Positions 32,084 to 40,829 of a DNA stretch of 64,000 bases are shown in pieces. Numbering within the stretch: position 1 is the first letter of the stretch; each line of letters begins with the position of its first letter. The notes under the pieces are model-generated. The model was not told the origin of the DNA, searched no databases, and was given only the letters and a program-made list of their open reading frames with translations. The stretch comes from a virus. The stretch is from positions 28,114-92,113 of the IMG/VR virus record IMGVR_UViG_3300022540_000472; one strand, written 5' to 3'. Both the position numbers and the translations under genes were made by a program.

Positions 32084-33073
32084 ATGGCTATTGTCGTTTA
32101 TAAGTGTGATGTGTGTGACCGTGAAATAGATATACTCCAAAACTTGAAAGGATTGGAGACGGTCGGGCGGTGCGTAATCACTGATGGTTGCCGAGGTAAT
32201 CTTTTTGAGATTGCTACACATAAAGATTTTATTCGTGGAACGTTTCCAGATGCCGTTTCTGGATTGTCTGATTGGACACAACGGAAAATATTATATAACC
32301 ACACACAATCCGTTGCGACTGTTCAATGGAGAGTTGAACACAACCTTGGCGTAAATCCTTCAGTTCAAGTATTTGGTGAAAGACAATCATCTGGAAGTGA
32401 AGTTGAGCTTGTGGAGATTGAACCTGATTCAATTGTGATTGAAGATGAAAATATTTTAATATTAAACTTCTCACGAACTGAATCTGGTGTTGCACAATGT
32501 ATAGCTCGGTCTTCCCGACCTATTATTGATGACTCTCGTGTTGTCGCGACTGTGGCTGATGGTATAGAACCATTCCAACTTACATCAAGTTCAAGATTAT
32601 CAATTGCGACATTAGATGATTCTACGAATATTGATGTTACACTTTCATTTACAACTCCAAATGGTGATGTAACCGATTTGACATATACAGTTGATGACAC
32701 ACCATCTATTATTTCACCTTGGTCTGACTTTGATAAGGTATTGCTCCATAGCAAATTATACACAGTCAGAAGTTTTGATTTAATTAGTAAAGTCGAATTA
32801 ACAGACGGAACAATCGTTGATAGTTCTTCTGTGTATATCAAGAATATAAAAACATCATCAGATGTTGCTGCACGAGCTATGACCTCAGAAGAAGTGATAA
32901 TACTTCTTGCAGATAGTCCGTATGCAATATATGATAAGCTCACAGACCAATTCATTGACCCAACACCAATTGGAATTAACGAAGCTGCATTCTCATTTTA
33001 TTATGCAAATAGTGAAATATTTGGGTATGATAACCTAATAGAAACCATTTTCCCTCACATACGAGAAGTATAA
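32084..33073 (+). CDS. Probable virion protein with N-terminal zinc ribbon
   Basis: A 329-residue protein. C8, C11, C30 and C36 form a zinc-ribbon-like N-terminus (YKCDVCDRE, GRC, DGC). The remainder is rich in beta strands, serine and threonine, as in phage neck, tail or fibre proteins. It begins two bases after the preceding stop. Assignment as structural rests on composition only. Confidence 0.6.
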   Translation: MAIVVYKCDVCDREIDILQNLKGLETVGRCVITDGCRGNLFEIATHKDFIRGTFPDAVSGLSDWTQRKILYNHTQSVATVQWRVEHNLGVNPSVQVFGERQSSGSEVELVEIEPDSIVIEDENILILNFSRTESGVAQCIARSSRPIIDDSRVVATVADGIEPFQLTSSSRLSIATLDDSTNIDVTLSFTTPNGDVTDLTYTVDDTPSIISPWSDFDKVLLHSKLYTVRSFDLISKVELTDGTIVDSSSVYIKNIKTSSDVAARAMTSEEVIILLADSPYAIYDKLTDQFIDPTPIGINEAAFSFYYANSEIFGYDNLIETIFPHIREV

Positions 33074-33076
33074 CCG

Positions 33077-33105
33077 TTGATGGTTTTTCGTTCTTGTTGT
33101 ATACT
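33077..33105 (+). promoter_or_regulatory. Sigma70 promoter for the helicase
   Basis: TTGATG, 17 bp, TATACT, 30 bases before the TTG start of the helicase gene. Confidence 0.75.
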
Positions 33106-33134
33106 ACATCCATAACTATAATAAGAAGAATACA

Positions 33135-34454
33135 TTGGATATAAAAAAACAAAAATTATTAACAGAATATTTGATATCATCTGCTGACACATTTGCTTTA
33201 TGTGCTTCGATCATTCAACCTGAATATTTTGATCCCGAACTCCGTAATACTATTTCTTTTATCAAGAAATATTACGATGAGTATAATTCAACACCAACAG
33301 AATCACAAATAGAAGGCGAGACTGGTGTTGAGCTAAAAATACAAGAAGTCACCAAAGATCAAGTTTCATATTGTTCAAATGAAATCGAATCTTTTTGTAA
33401 ACGAAAAGCTATTGAAAAAGCAATCCTATCATCTCCTGCTTTAATTGATAAAGGAGATTATGGTAAAGTCGAAGAAATAATAAGAGATGCAATAACTGTT
33501 TCTCTTAATAGAGATTTGGGATTATTATATTCTGATGATCCTGAAGAGCGATTAAGACGATTAGCAAATACAGAAGAAACAACTTCTACAAATTGGAAAG
33601 AGGTTGACGAACTTTTAAATGGTGGTATCGTTCGTAAGCAGATGTTATTATTCTCTGCTAACTCTGGTGGTGGTAAATCTATTGCTATGGCTAACCTTGG
33701 ATTAAACTTCGCTCAACAAGGATTGAATGTTCTTTATATTTCGCTTGAATTATCAGAAGAGATGGTATCATTACGATACGATAGTATGGTCACAGGTATT
33801 TCGGCTGCAGGGTGGCAATATAAGATTAGTGAAATTGCTACAAAGGTTGAATCAGCTATACAAAATATGGGCGAAATCACTATTAAGTATATGAACGCTG
33901 GGTCCAATTCGAATGATATAAGAGCATACTTAAAAGAATTTGAACTAACATATGGATATACTCCAGATGCAATTATTGTTGATTACCTTGACTTGATGGG
34001 TACAAATGAATTCATATCAGCTGATAATGTGTTCGAGAAAGATAAAGCGGCTGCAGAACAATTACGTAATATTGCAAATGATTATAACGCATTTATGATT
34101 ACAGCAGCTCAACAAAATAGGACTGCGGTCGGACAAACAGATTTGAACCATAGCCACATTGCAGGTGGCATAAGTAAAATTAACACAACAGATGTATACA
34201 TTTCCATTATAATGAATGATGCGATGAGAGCAAATGGGGAAATTGCATTTATGTTCCTTAAAACACGATCAAGTGATGGTGTGGGTAAAACAATATATCT
34301 AAAATGGGATGGGTCATCATTGAGAATTACAGACCCTGATGGTGGAGGACATACAACTCCATTAAACTTAAAGAGCCCAAAAGCAAAAAATGGTAGTGAA
34401 GATTTTTTAAATCAACCAAGTGGCAAAGGGTTAATTGACCTTATGCAAATTTAG
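33135..34454 (+). CDS. 41: Replicative DNA helicase (DnaB/gp41-like)
   Basis: A 439-residue protein with a TTG start behind AAGAAG. An N-terminal helical domain (1-100) precedes a RecA-like motor: Walker A SANSGGGKS (about 174-182), NVLYISLELSEEM (motif 1a region), Walker B AIIVDYLDLMG (about 278) and MITAAQQNR (motif 3). This is the DnaB/gp41 superfamily 4 layout, the ring helicase that partners the primase at 15566. The rare start codon may limit its level. Confidence 0.92.
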   Translation: MDIKKQKLLTEYLISSADTFALCASIIQPEYFDPELRNTISFIKKYYDEYNSTPTESQIEGETGVELKIQEVTKDQVSYCSNEIESFCKRKAIEKAILSSPALIDKGDYGKVEEIIRDAITVSLNRDLGLLYSDDPEERLRRLANTEETTSTNWKEVDELLNGGIVRKQMLLFSANSGGGKSIAMANLGLNFAQQGLNVLYISLELSEEMVSLRYDSMVTGISAAGWQYKISEIATKVESAIQNMGEITIKYMNAGSNSNDIRAYLKEFELTYGYTPDAIIVDYLDLMGTNEFISADNVFEKDKAAAEQLRNIANDYNAFMITAAQQNRTAVGQTDLNHSHIAGGISKINTTDVYISIIMNDAMRANGEIAFMFLKTRSSDGVGKTIYLKWDGSSLRITDPDGGGHTTPLNLKSPKAKNGSEDFLNQPSGKGLIDLMQI

Positions 34455-34483
34455 TTGACATAAATACAGAATACATATATAAT
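34455..34483 (+). promoter_or_regulatory. Sigma70 promoter
   Basis: TTGACA, 17 bp, TATAAT: a perfect consensus match just after the helicase stop. It also contains CATAAATA across the -35/spacer junction, which may be chance. Confidence 0.85.
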
Positions 34484-34507
34484 ACAAATATAAAATAGGA
34501 GAATAGA

Positions 34508-34816
34508 ATGAAAGTAGAAGCAATTTCAATTATTAACGTTGATGAAGTACCTTATGCAGTAAGCGATATGTCGGAAGATGTAAAACGTTTAGTTGAATTT
34601 TACAATGAGTGGCGTCAAAAAGAATCAGATATCAAATCTGAATTAATGTTGGTTCAAGCTGGACAACGTGACCTTTCTCGTGAAATCATCACTACAATTC
34701 GCAGAGAGAAAGAAGCGGCAGAAGTGGCAAAGGCTGCAGTAGAAGCGGCAAAGGCTGAAGCGACAGCAGCAAATGATGCAGCTGATGCTACAGAAGGTGA
34801 AATTGTCGATGCTTAA
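34508..34816 (+). CDS. Hypothetical helical protein with alanine-rich end
   Basis: A 102-residue protein behind AGGAG. The first half is a small mixed fold (MKVEAISIINVDEVPYAV). The second is a long helix of alanine and glutamate (EAAEVAKAAVEAAKAEA) resembling T4-like conserved early proteins. It overlaps the next start by eight bases. Unknown. Confidence 0.65.
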   Translation: MKVEAISIINVDEVPYAVSDMSEDVKRLVEFYNEWRQKESDIKSELMLVQAGQRDLSREIITTIRREKEAAEVAKAAVEAAKAEATAANDAADATEGEIVDA

Positions 34817-35132
34817 AGAAGGTGAAATTCAAAACATACGGTACACAAAAGCAAATGCTGATAGTGGAACTATGGACAGATTTGAAGTCACTGAACGTGT
34901 CATCATTCCAACATTCATTCCAAAACCTAACATAAAAGCAATTGATGTGACTGATCTTTCAGAAGAAGATCGTATTCAATTACAAGATATGTTAAAAGAG
35001 TATAACCAATATGTGAAAGACTGCTCAAAAACAACATTTTCATTTGATAAATGGGCTGAACATTCAAAGAATACAGATATTAGTAATGTGAAATATCGTA
35101 CATTCAAACTTGATAGTACCGAAATTCTATAA
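34809..35132 (+). CDS. Hypothetical conserved protein
   Basis: A 107-residue protein started at ATG 34809 within the last codons of the previous gene. It begins MLKEGEIQNIRYTKAN, followed by a strand-rich half (VIIPTFIPKPNIKAIDVTDL) and a helix ending in FDKWAEHSK. The layout is that of a small conserved protein of marine T4-like phages; function unknown. A terminator follows. Confidence 0.6.
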   Translation: MLKEGEIQNIRYTKANADSGTMDRFEVTERVIIPTFIPKPNIKAIDVTDLSEEDRIQLQDMLKEYNQYVKDCSKTTFSFDKWAEHSKNTDISNVKYRTFKLDSTEIL

Positions 35133-35155
35133 ATCCCCACATTTTGTCTCAAATA

Positions 35156-35189
35156 AACCCAGTTATCGTAAGATGCTGGGTTCCTTTTT
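35156..35189 (+). terminator. Intrinsic terminator
   Basis: AACCCAG and CTGGGTT form a 7-bp stem with a 13-base loop, followed by CCTTTTT. It ends the early operon that starts at 34455. Confidence 0.75.
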
Positions 35190-35195
35190 GTCTGC

Positions 35196-35257
35196 CATAA
35201 ATACATTACACAACCAAACACGAAATTCGTGCATTGTATGCGTTACCACTATAAATA
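35196..35257 (+). promoter_or_regulatory. Tandem T4-type late promoters
   Basis: CATAAATA at 35196-35203 and a perfect TATAAATA at 35250-35257. The second lies 29 bases before the ATG at 35286. They mark the switch to late genes right after the terminator. Confidence 0.65.
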
Positions 35258-35285
35258 CATAAGATGCTGAAATAGGAAAATAATT

Positions 35286-36266
35286 ATGTCATTATTGCGA
35301 ACATTAATCAAAGAAGAAGCTGCGGAAGGTGCTACAAGTGCTGGCGATATCGCTGGAGTCCGTAGTCCGTTGGGATCTGAACCTACCGAAAAAGTAAAAG
35401 TGAATAAAAAGAAGAAGAAAAAGAAACATTCTCTACTCAAACGAATGACAGTTGGTGAAGGTGTTGAAGATAAATTTGATTCAGCAGATGTTATTTCTAA
35501 ATTAAAATCCGCTGAAAAAAGTGCTTCTGTTGAAAATGATACCGTATCATTTGGTCTTGAAGATGAAAATGGTGAAATGGTTAAAGTATATGTAAAAGCT
35601 GACCAAGCTGAAGAATTTGAAAAAGCTCTTGAAACTGCTCTCGCAGGTAAAGATGATGACGATGACGATGAAAATTCAACATTTGAAATTGCTGAAGTTC
35701 TATTCGATTTAAAAGATAAGTTTGATATAATTGATGTTGAATGGGGTGCAATTCCAGAAGACGAAGAAGAGAATCAAGAAGTAGAAGGTGAAGGCGATGA
35801 ACTTGGTTTAGGCGATGAAGAAGGTGATCTCGGTGATGAAGAAGGTGATCTCGGTGATGAAGAAATGGTCGCTGATGAAATGGGTGATGAAGAAGATGCT
35901 AAGACGGCATTAACTCAAGTTATTGATATGATGAAAGCGGATGCGGAAGCTAAGAAAGCTGAGGCAGATGCTAAGAAAGCTGAGGCAGATGCCAAGTCTG
36001 CAGAATATGCTGCTAAGGCGGCCGGTGAAAAAGTTAAGCAGGAAGAAGAAATTCTTGATATGGAGACATATAACAAAGACAAGGCTACTGCAGATAAAGA
36101 GGCAAAGAAACTTGCTCAACTCGCAAAATACAAACACGATTTATCATCTGATAGCGTAAGCGAAGAAGAACCAGCCCTTCCAGAAGAAGAGGAAGAAATG
36201 GGTAAGGAAACTTTAACAGTAGATGAATTAACAGATTTATTAAGACGACGACTTCAAGCAAATTAA
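35286..36266 (+). CDS. Acidic coiled-coil protein, possible head-core/scaffold or internal protein
   Basis: A 326-residue protein. The N-terminus carries a GATSAGDIAGVRSPLG element and a run of nine lysines and asparagine (KVNKKKKKKKH). The middle is very acidic, with tandem GDEEGDL units at about 178-195. Residues 210-285 are an alanine-lysine-glutamate helix with repeated EAKKAEAD units. Similar charged, helical proteins under late promoters in T4-like phages are prohead-core or packaged proteins. That assignment is inferred, and a prohead protease site cannot be proven here. Confidence 0.55.
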   Translation: MSLLRTLIKEEAAEGATSAGDIAGVRSPLGSEPTEKVKVNKKKKKKKHSLLKRMTVGEGVEDKFDSADVISKLKSAEKSASVENDTVSFGLEDENGEMVKVYVKADQAEEFEKALETALAGKDDDDDDENSTFEIAEVLFDLKDKFDIIDVEWGAIPEDEEENQEVEGEGDELGLGDEEGDLGDEEGDLGDEEMVADEMGDEEDAKTALTQVIDMMKADAEAKKAEADAKKAEADAKSAEYAAKAAGEKVKQEEEILDMETYNKDKATADKEAKKLAQLAKYKHDLSSDSVSEEEPALPEEEEEMGKETLTVDELTDLLRRRLQAN

Positions 36267-36277
36267 GGGGATTTAAA

Positions 36278-36853
36278 ATGGCGAAGGAAAGATTAAGCAG
36301 AAGCGATAGTGGAATAGATGCACTTGTTCGAGCTTTTATGAAAGATGGAATGGGACTAACCCCAAAGACTATTAGTCTTATGATGAAACGTATAGTTGAT
36401 AGTGGTGAGTTTGCAGATATGAAAAACCACATAAGAAATTTGAGTGGGAGTACACACAAACGAATTAATCAAGCTATTGATATGGCAGAAGAAGATGCTG
36501 CAAAAAATAAATCAAAATCCAAGCGTAGAGAAGAACCAGAAAAAGAAGAAGGGGCTGAGCCAGAAGATGAAAAGAAACCTGAAGAAAAGAAAGAAGTTAA
36601 AGAAGGTAAATTGACCTTTATGAATCATCTTCTAAATGAAGTTGGGACCGCTGCAGGAAATGAACCAGCTGCTGTAACGATGGATGTAAATCCTGAAGAC
36701 CTTCGTGATCCTGTTAAGAAGAGAGAAGCAATGTTACAACAAAGAAAAACGAAGAGCAAGCCTCAACAAGAACGAGCGATTCGCGAAAAAATCAAAGAAC
36801 TTCAAGACAAGCTTAAAGCATTACGTTCTGGTGGCGACATGGGAGGTATGTAA
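36278..36853 (+). CDS. Charged helical protein, possible virion-internal protein
   Basis: A 191-residue protein with a compact first third (MAKERLSRSDSGIDALVRAF), a long lysine/glutamate linker (about 75-110), the segment LTFMNHLLNEVGTA, and a basic helical end. It lies between the acidic and the strongly basic neighbours and overlaps the latter by one base. They are probably expressed together late. Family not recognised. Confidence 0.55.
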   Translation: MAKERLSRSDSGIDALVRAFMKDGMGLTPKTISLMMKRIVDSGEFADMKNHIRNLSGSTHKRINQAIDMAEEDAAKNKSKSKRREEPEKEEGAEPEDEKKPEEKKEVKEGKLTFMNHLLNEVGTAAGNEPAAVTMDVNPEDLRDPVKKREAMLQQRKTKSKPQQERAIREKIKELQDKLKALRSGGDMGGM

Positions 36854-37197
36854 TGTTTCTTGATGAAATTTTATATGAATGTGAAGTGATTTATACTGAT
36901 GAAGAGGGTAATACTCTCAATGAAGCTGCACTGAGACAGTTTAAACGTTTTGGGTCAGTAATTAAACGACAATACCGTTGCACTTCTGGACCAAAAAAAG
37001 GTAAGATAGTAGCTTCTCCACAATCTTGTAGCCAACGTAAAGACCCACGTAAAGTCCGTCACGGTAAAAAAGTTGCAAGGACGAAGAAAGGAATACGGGT
37101 TCGTAAGACAGCGATTGCTAAAAGAAAGTCAATTTCTAAAATGGTTACAAAAATGAACCAAAGATTATCTGGTAAACGACCAGTGGCGACAAAATAA
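36853..37197 (+). CDS. Strongly basic, probably DNA-binding virion protein
   Basis: A 114-residue protein. The N-terminal 27 residues are acidic (MFLDEILYECEVIYTDEEGN). The rest is extremely basic, with a core RQYRCTSGPKKGKIVASPQS and then repeated KK and RK pairs. Proteins with this core occur in marine T4-like phages near head genes. A packaged DNA-binding protein whose acidic head is removed during maturation would fit the charge split, but that is inference. Confidence 0.6.
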   Translation: MFLDEILYECEVIYTDEEGNTLNEAALRQFKRFGSVIKRQYRCTSGPKKGKIVASPQSCSQRKDPRKVRHGKKVARTKKGIRVRKTAIAKRKSISKMVTKMNQRLSGKRPVATK

Positions 37198-37227
37198 GCG
37201 GCTAAATAAAACTTAATAAATATATGT

Positions 37228-37893
37228 ATGACATTCAATCACACAAACATTCCACAATTCAACGAACTTGATGCTAAAATTGTCAATGGGAAGCGTTATT
37301 ATACGACTCCCACTGGCAAGAAGTATCCATCCATAACAACAATCCTTAGCTCCAAACCAAAACCATATCTTGAAGCATGGCGACAATCTCTTGGTGTGGC
37401 CAAAGCTGATAAAGAAACAAAACGATGTGCTGATAGAGGGACTGTAGTTCATCTTTTAGCTGAAAAATATCTAAACAATGAAGAAAATTTCACGAAAGGT
37501 GAAAAAGTTGAAAATGTTCGTTTGTTTAATCAAATCAAGCTTCGCCTCAATAAAATCAATAATATCCGCGCTCAAGAAGTACCACTTTATAGTGATAGAT
37601 TAGAGATTGCTGGTCGTGTTGATTGCGTGGGAGAATATGACGGTACGCTTTCTATCATTGATTTTAAGACGTCCAACAATAACAAGACAGCAGATATGAT
37701 TGAAGATTATTTCATTCAATGTACTGCGTATGCTATTATGTATCATGAATTATTTGGTGAGGCTATTGAAGATATTGTTGTAATAATTGCAGTCGAGAAG
37801 GGAATGATGCCAATGGTGTATAGGCGCAAAATTGATGATTATATTGCACCGTTGTTGGAACGTATAAATACATTCCAGAAGGAGAACTCTTAA
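37228..37893 (+). CDS. PD-(D/E)XK exonuclease (RecB/Cas4/MGME1-like)
   Basis: A 221-residue nuclease. After RYYTTPTGKKYPSITTIL come RGTVVHLLAE (motif I glutamate/histidine region), IAGRVDCVGEYDGTLSIIDFKTSN with the catalytic D and DxK motif, and FIQCTAYAIMY (QxxxY). This order is that of RecB-like exonucleases related to MGME1 that are common in marine T4-like phages. It probably processes DNA ends in recombination or host DNA breakdown. It abuts the retropepsin-like gene by a one-base overlap. Confidence 0.85.
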   Translation: MTFNHTNIPQFNELDAKIVNGKRYYTTPTGKKYPSITTILSSKPKPYLEAWRQSLGVAKADKETKRCADRGTVVHLLAEKYLNNEENFTKGEKVENVRLFNQIKLRLNKINNIRAQEVPLYSDRLEIAGRVDCVGEYDGTLSIIDFKTSNNNKTADMIEDYFIQCTAYAIMYHELFGEAIEDIVVIIAVEKGMMPMVYRRKIDDYIAPLLERINTFQKENS

Positions 37894-38783
37894 TGAAATT
37901 TGACAACCTACAAGACCTCAAATCACAGTTTACAAAAGGTAAATTAAAATCTTTGCCTAATGAACTTTCTGTTGAAGATATCAAGTATAAACTATCAAGC
38001 GGTACTACTGATAAATTTGAAGATATAATCAACGATAACAAAAAAGCTATGTTGGTTTACAGCCTTGACCCAAATAAAGAAAATAAAGAAAAGTATGATG
38101 AAAAACATACAAGTGCTGATGATACATCAAGTTTTCAGGACCGTTTAGTTTTTGTTTGGGCTATGACTCGTCTTACGATTCGTCCTGTTGAAGTTAAATT
38201 TGTTTCTAAAGGCCGAATGGGAATGGTTATGGTTCGTGAAGCAAACGACCAAAATGTTATTGGTGACGTTGTAGATGTTCGGTTTACATCTATGCCACAA
38301 AGTGTTACTCTTAAAGGTAAAGTTGATACTGGTGCTCTTATGAGTTCATTACACGCTGATAAATTTGACATAAATGAAAAAACAAACACTGTAAGTTTCT
38401 TATCAAAAGTACTTTCTCCAAATATTATTTCATTACCGCTCCAAGATAAGCAAGCAGTTAAGTCTGCCGATGGTGGTACAGAGTATCGTCCTGTTATTGC
38501 TCTTAATCTTGAAATTAATGGAAAGCTTCTGCAAGATGTTTTAATTAACTTAAATGATAGAAATAATATGGACCACAAATTATTGATTGGTCAAAATATT
38601 TTAGAGAAAGGTAAATTCTTAATTGACCCATCCATTCAAGAAGGGGAAGAAGTTATTGATTGGGATATGCTTCAAGAAGAATTTAAAGATATAGTAGTTG
38701 AAGAAAAAATTGAGATGTGGGATATGGAAGAAATCTTACAAAGCTTTTCTGATGCTGTTGAATATAATAGAAATAAAGAATAA
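37893..38783 (+). CDS. Retropepsin-like aspartic protease (RimB/PF05618-type)
   Basis: A 296-residue protein. GKVDTGALMSSLHAD places a DTGA aspartic-protease motif at Asp145. It is followed by a conserved region with EYRPVIALNLEINGK, DRNNMDHKLLIGQNIL and LIDPS, as in the RimK-linked retropepsin-like family. One such domain would need to dimerise for activity. Residues 1-110 and the acidic C-terminus are specific to the phage. A role in virion maturation or in editing peptide tails is possible; no target is evident. Confidence 0.75.
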   Translation: MKFDNLQDLKSQFTKGKLKSLPNELSVEDIKYKLSSGTTDKFEDIINDNKKAMLVYSLDPNKENKEKYDEKHTSADDTSSFQDRLVFVWAMTRLTIRPVEVKFVSKGRMGMVMVREANDQNVIGDVVDVRFTSMPQSVTLKGKVDTGALMSSLHADKFDINEKTNTVSFLSKVLSPNIISLPLQDKQAVKSADGGTEYRPVIALNLEINGKLLQDVLINLNDRNNMDHKLLIGQNILEKGKFLIDPSIQEGEEVIDWDMLQEEFKDIVVEEKIEMWDMEEILQSFSDAVEYNRNKE

Positions 38784-38799
38784 CACATAGGAACCACAT

Positions 38800-39423
38800 A
38801 TGGCCAACAAATCTCCGTTTTTTATTAAACAAGAATTCCTCTCACCACTTCTTTGTGAAGATTTGGTTGATATGCTTGATTTAACTGTTCCTGATACAAA
38901 CACCGAAGAACATCCAATAAGAACTATCCGCATGCACGAACGTGCTGAATTAAATGTATTCAATTATCTTGAAGAAATCGTTCCCGAAATTGAAGAATAC
39001 TTTAGAATAGATTATCGTGGTACTGAACAAATGGTATTTGAATGGTATGCTTCTGGTTGTAATGGATACGAACCGCATTGTGAAAATAGTAACTATATTC
39101 GTAAACAATGGTTACGTACAAAAGACCGTGACTTAACTGGTGTCATATTTTTAAGTGATTATCAAGAGCGAATTCCTTTTGATGATGATTTTGAAGCGTA
39201 TGGTGGTAAGTTAGAATTTGCACAACACGGATTTGGATTTAATCCACAAAGAGGGACAATGATTATCTTCCCAAGTGACCCTCATTTCATTAATAACACT
39301 ACTCCTGTATTGGCTGGCGATTTGTACCAAGTACGATTCCATATTGCGGCTCAATCTCCTTTTCTATATGACCCCACCGCATTTCCTGGCGATTATCGCG
39401 TGTGGTTAGAGCAATTCGCGTAA
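38800..39423 (+). CDS. 2-oxoglutarate/Fe(II)-dependent oxygenase
   Basis: A 207-residue protein of the prolyl-4-hydroxylase-like fold: PHCEN (HxE/D iron ligands), LTGVIFLSDY, GGKLEFA, and PHFINNTTPVLAGDLYQVRFHI with the distal histidine and the arginine that binds 2-oxoglutarate. Marine T4-like phages often carry such oxygenases near structural genes. It may hydroxylate a virion protein or a DNA base. It follows the retropepsin-like gene by 16 bases. Confidence 0.8.
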   Translation: MANKSPFFIKQEFLSPLLCEDLVDMLDLTVPDTNTEEHPIRTIRMHERAELNVFNYLEEIVPEIEEYFRIDYRGTEQMVFEWYASGCNGYEPHCENSNYIRKQWLRTKDRDLTGVIFLSDYQERIPFDDDFEAYGGKLEFAQHGFGFNPQRGTMIIFPSDPHFINNTTPVLAGDLYQVRFHIAAQSPFLYDPTAFPGDYRVWLEQFA

Positions 39424-39433
39424 CAAATAACCG

Positions 39434-39462
39434 TTGACTTTTGCGTTACCCTATGGTATAAT
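39434..39462 (+). promoter_or_regulatory. Sigma70 promoter
   Basis: TTGACT, 17 bp, TATAAT, 47 bases upstream of the transglycosylase start. Confidence 0.85.
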
Positions 39463-39509
39463 ATAACCTATTATGTGGGTAACTTTTTCTTATTAAACGG
39501 AGTAATACA

Positions 39510-40463
39510 ATGACACACAAGCAAGTAAAAAACATATCAAATGGAAAATGGTGGCAGCGAGTCATTGAACACGTTGAATCTTATCCAGCGATTCAATTAA
39601 TTTGTCACACATTTATGGTTATTGCTATTTGCATAACTGTTATTGTACTGGGATTTGTAGCGACTGATTGGAAAGAGTCAAGTGTTAAGATTGAAATCAA
39701 ACAAGCTGAATTACAAAAAGAAATAGAGATTGCTAAAATTACTGCTGATGCTAAAAAATCCGAAACAGAAGCAAGGCGACAAGAAGCATTGGCTGCACAA
39801 AATCCATATGCAGTAGCTGCGCGTGCAAGAAAAGAAAATAACCTTACACTAACCATCAATGCAAAGGGATATGAAGTTGGTCAATCAGATGCTGAAACTG
39901 AAATCAATCTTCAACCAGTAAAAGTCAATGGTAGAAAATATGACCATCAACAACGCAATCTCTTAACGCTTGCTTGGCATATTGGTAAAGAGGTAGGATA
40001 TCCAGAAACAGTTCAATCTATTTTACTGCAAGAAACATTAGCGGGTAAACTTGGTAACCGAATTGGTGATACCGTTTTACCAACAATGAAAAGGTCGTAT
40101 GGTGTAATGCAAGTTAAGGCAGGTACTGCACGACAAGTGTTACGACTGAACCCCGATCTGCGCAAAAAATATTTTCCACAATTTAAATCAGAAAAGAAAA
40201 TACGTGATGAAGAAATCATTATCCAATTAATTCAAGATGATGTATTCACTATTAAGGTCGCTGCATTATACTTTGCACATCAACGCAGATTTGCAAAAAG
40301 TTGGTCAGTAGCTGTCGTCGCGTACAATCAAGGTCTTGGTGGAGCTCGTCACTTGACAGCACCAAAAGAACACAAGTATTACCGCAAAATTGTTCAACGT
40401 TTAATTAAAGAAGTTCGTCCATTTAACAAAAGTGTTGGGTTATCAATACCCACAAAAGAATAA
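39510..40463 (+). CDS. Membrane-anchored lytic transglycosylase
   Basis: A 317-residue protein. A short cytoplasmic N-terminus is followed by a membrane segment at about 31-53 (CHTFMVIAICITVIVLGFV) and a helical, KAEEAR-type coiled coil (65-105). The C-terminal SLT domain has SILLQETLAG with the catalytic glutamate, SYGVMQVK, a helix with ALYFAHQRR, and AVVAYNQG. It cleaves peptidoglycan, so it is the best endolysin candidate here. The anchor suggests SAR-type or tethered export, not free holin release. It has a strong early-type promoter, which is unusual for a lysis gene. Confidence 0.8.
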   Translation: MTHKQVKNISNGKWWQRVIEHVESYPAIQLICHTFMVIAICITVIVLGFVATDWKESSVKIEIKQAELQKEIEIAKITADAKKSETEARRQEALAAQNPYAVAARARKENNLTLTINAKGYEVGQSDAETEINLQPVKVNGRKYDHQQRNLLTLAWHIGKEVGYPETVQSILLQETLAGKLGNRIGDTVLPTMKRSYGVMQVKAGTARQVLRLNPDLRKKYFPQFKSEKKIRDEEIIIQLIQDDVFTIKVAALYFAHQRRFAKSWSVAVVAYNQGLGGARHLTAPKEHKYYRKIVQRLIKEVRPFNKSVGLSIPTKE

Positions 40464-40465
40464 TG

Positions 40466-40501
40466 TTGTGCTTCAGATTATATTTGTGTATAATCTGAAG
40501 C
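40466..40501 (+). promoter_or_regulatory. Sigma70 promoter inside a 13-bp palindrome
   Basis: TTGTGC, 17 bp, TATAAT (40489-40494). GCTTCAGATTATA (40470-40482) and TATAATCTGAAGC (40489-40501) are a perfect inverted repeat covering the spacer and the -10. It could be an operator or, in RNA read from upstream, a 3' hairpin of the transglycosylase mRNA. There is no T run. Confidence 0.65.
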
Positions 40502-40539
40502 TTAAACAAATAAAATAATAACAATAAGGAGAAAATCCA

Positions 40540-40827
40540 ATGACCGATCACGTAAATGTCCCTAGTGACCCAGCCGAACGCCAAAAACTAAAATCATTTC
40601 TTGCAGAGATGACACATTGTATGCAACGAGCAGACGATGAAAGAGAATCAATGAAAGAAATTGCTGAAGAAGCATATAACCAATTTAATATTCCTAAAAA
40701 GATTGTTAACAAACTTGCACGTACAATGTACAAACGCAATTATGCTGACCTTCAAGCTGAAAATGAAGACTTTGAATTTCTTTATGAAGCTCTTGTGGAA
40801 GGTAAATCTTCATCAGAGGCAGCTTAA
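40540..40827 (+). CDS. dsbA: DsbA-like double-stranded DNA-binding protein
   Basis: A 95-residue helical protein. The segment MKEIAEEAYNQFNIPKKIVNKLARTMYKRNYAD and the following acidic helix match the layout of the T4 late-region DNA-binding protein DsbA, which binds near late promoters. The match is by pattern memory. It lies directly before the GroES-like and polymerase genes behind a palindrome-covered promoter. Confidence 0.65.
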   Translation: MTDHVNVPSDPAERQKLKSFLAEMTHCMQRADDERESMKEIAEEAYNQFNIPKKIVNKLARTMYKRNYADLQAENEDFEFLYEALVEGKSSSEAA

Positions 40828-40829
40828 TT

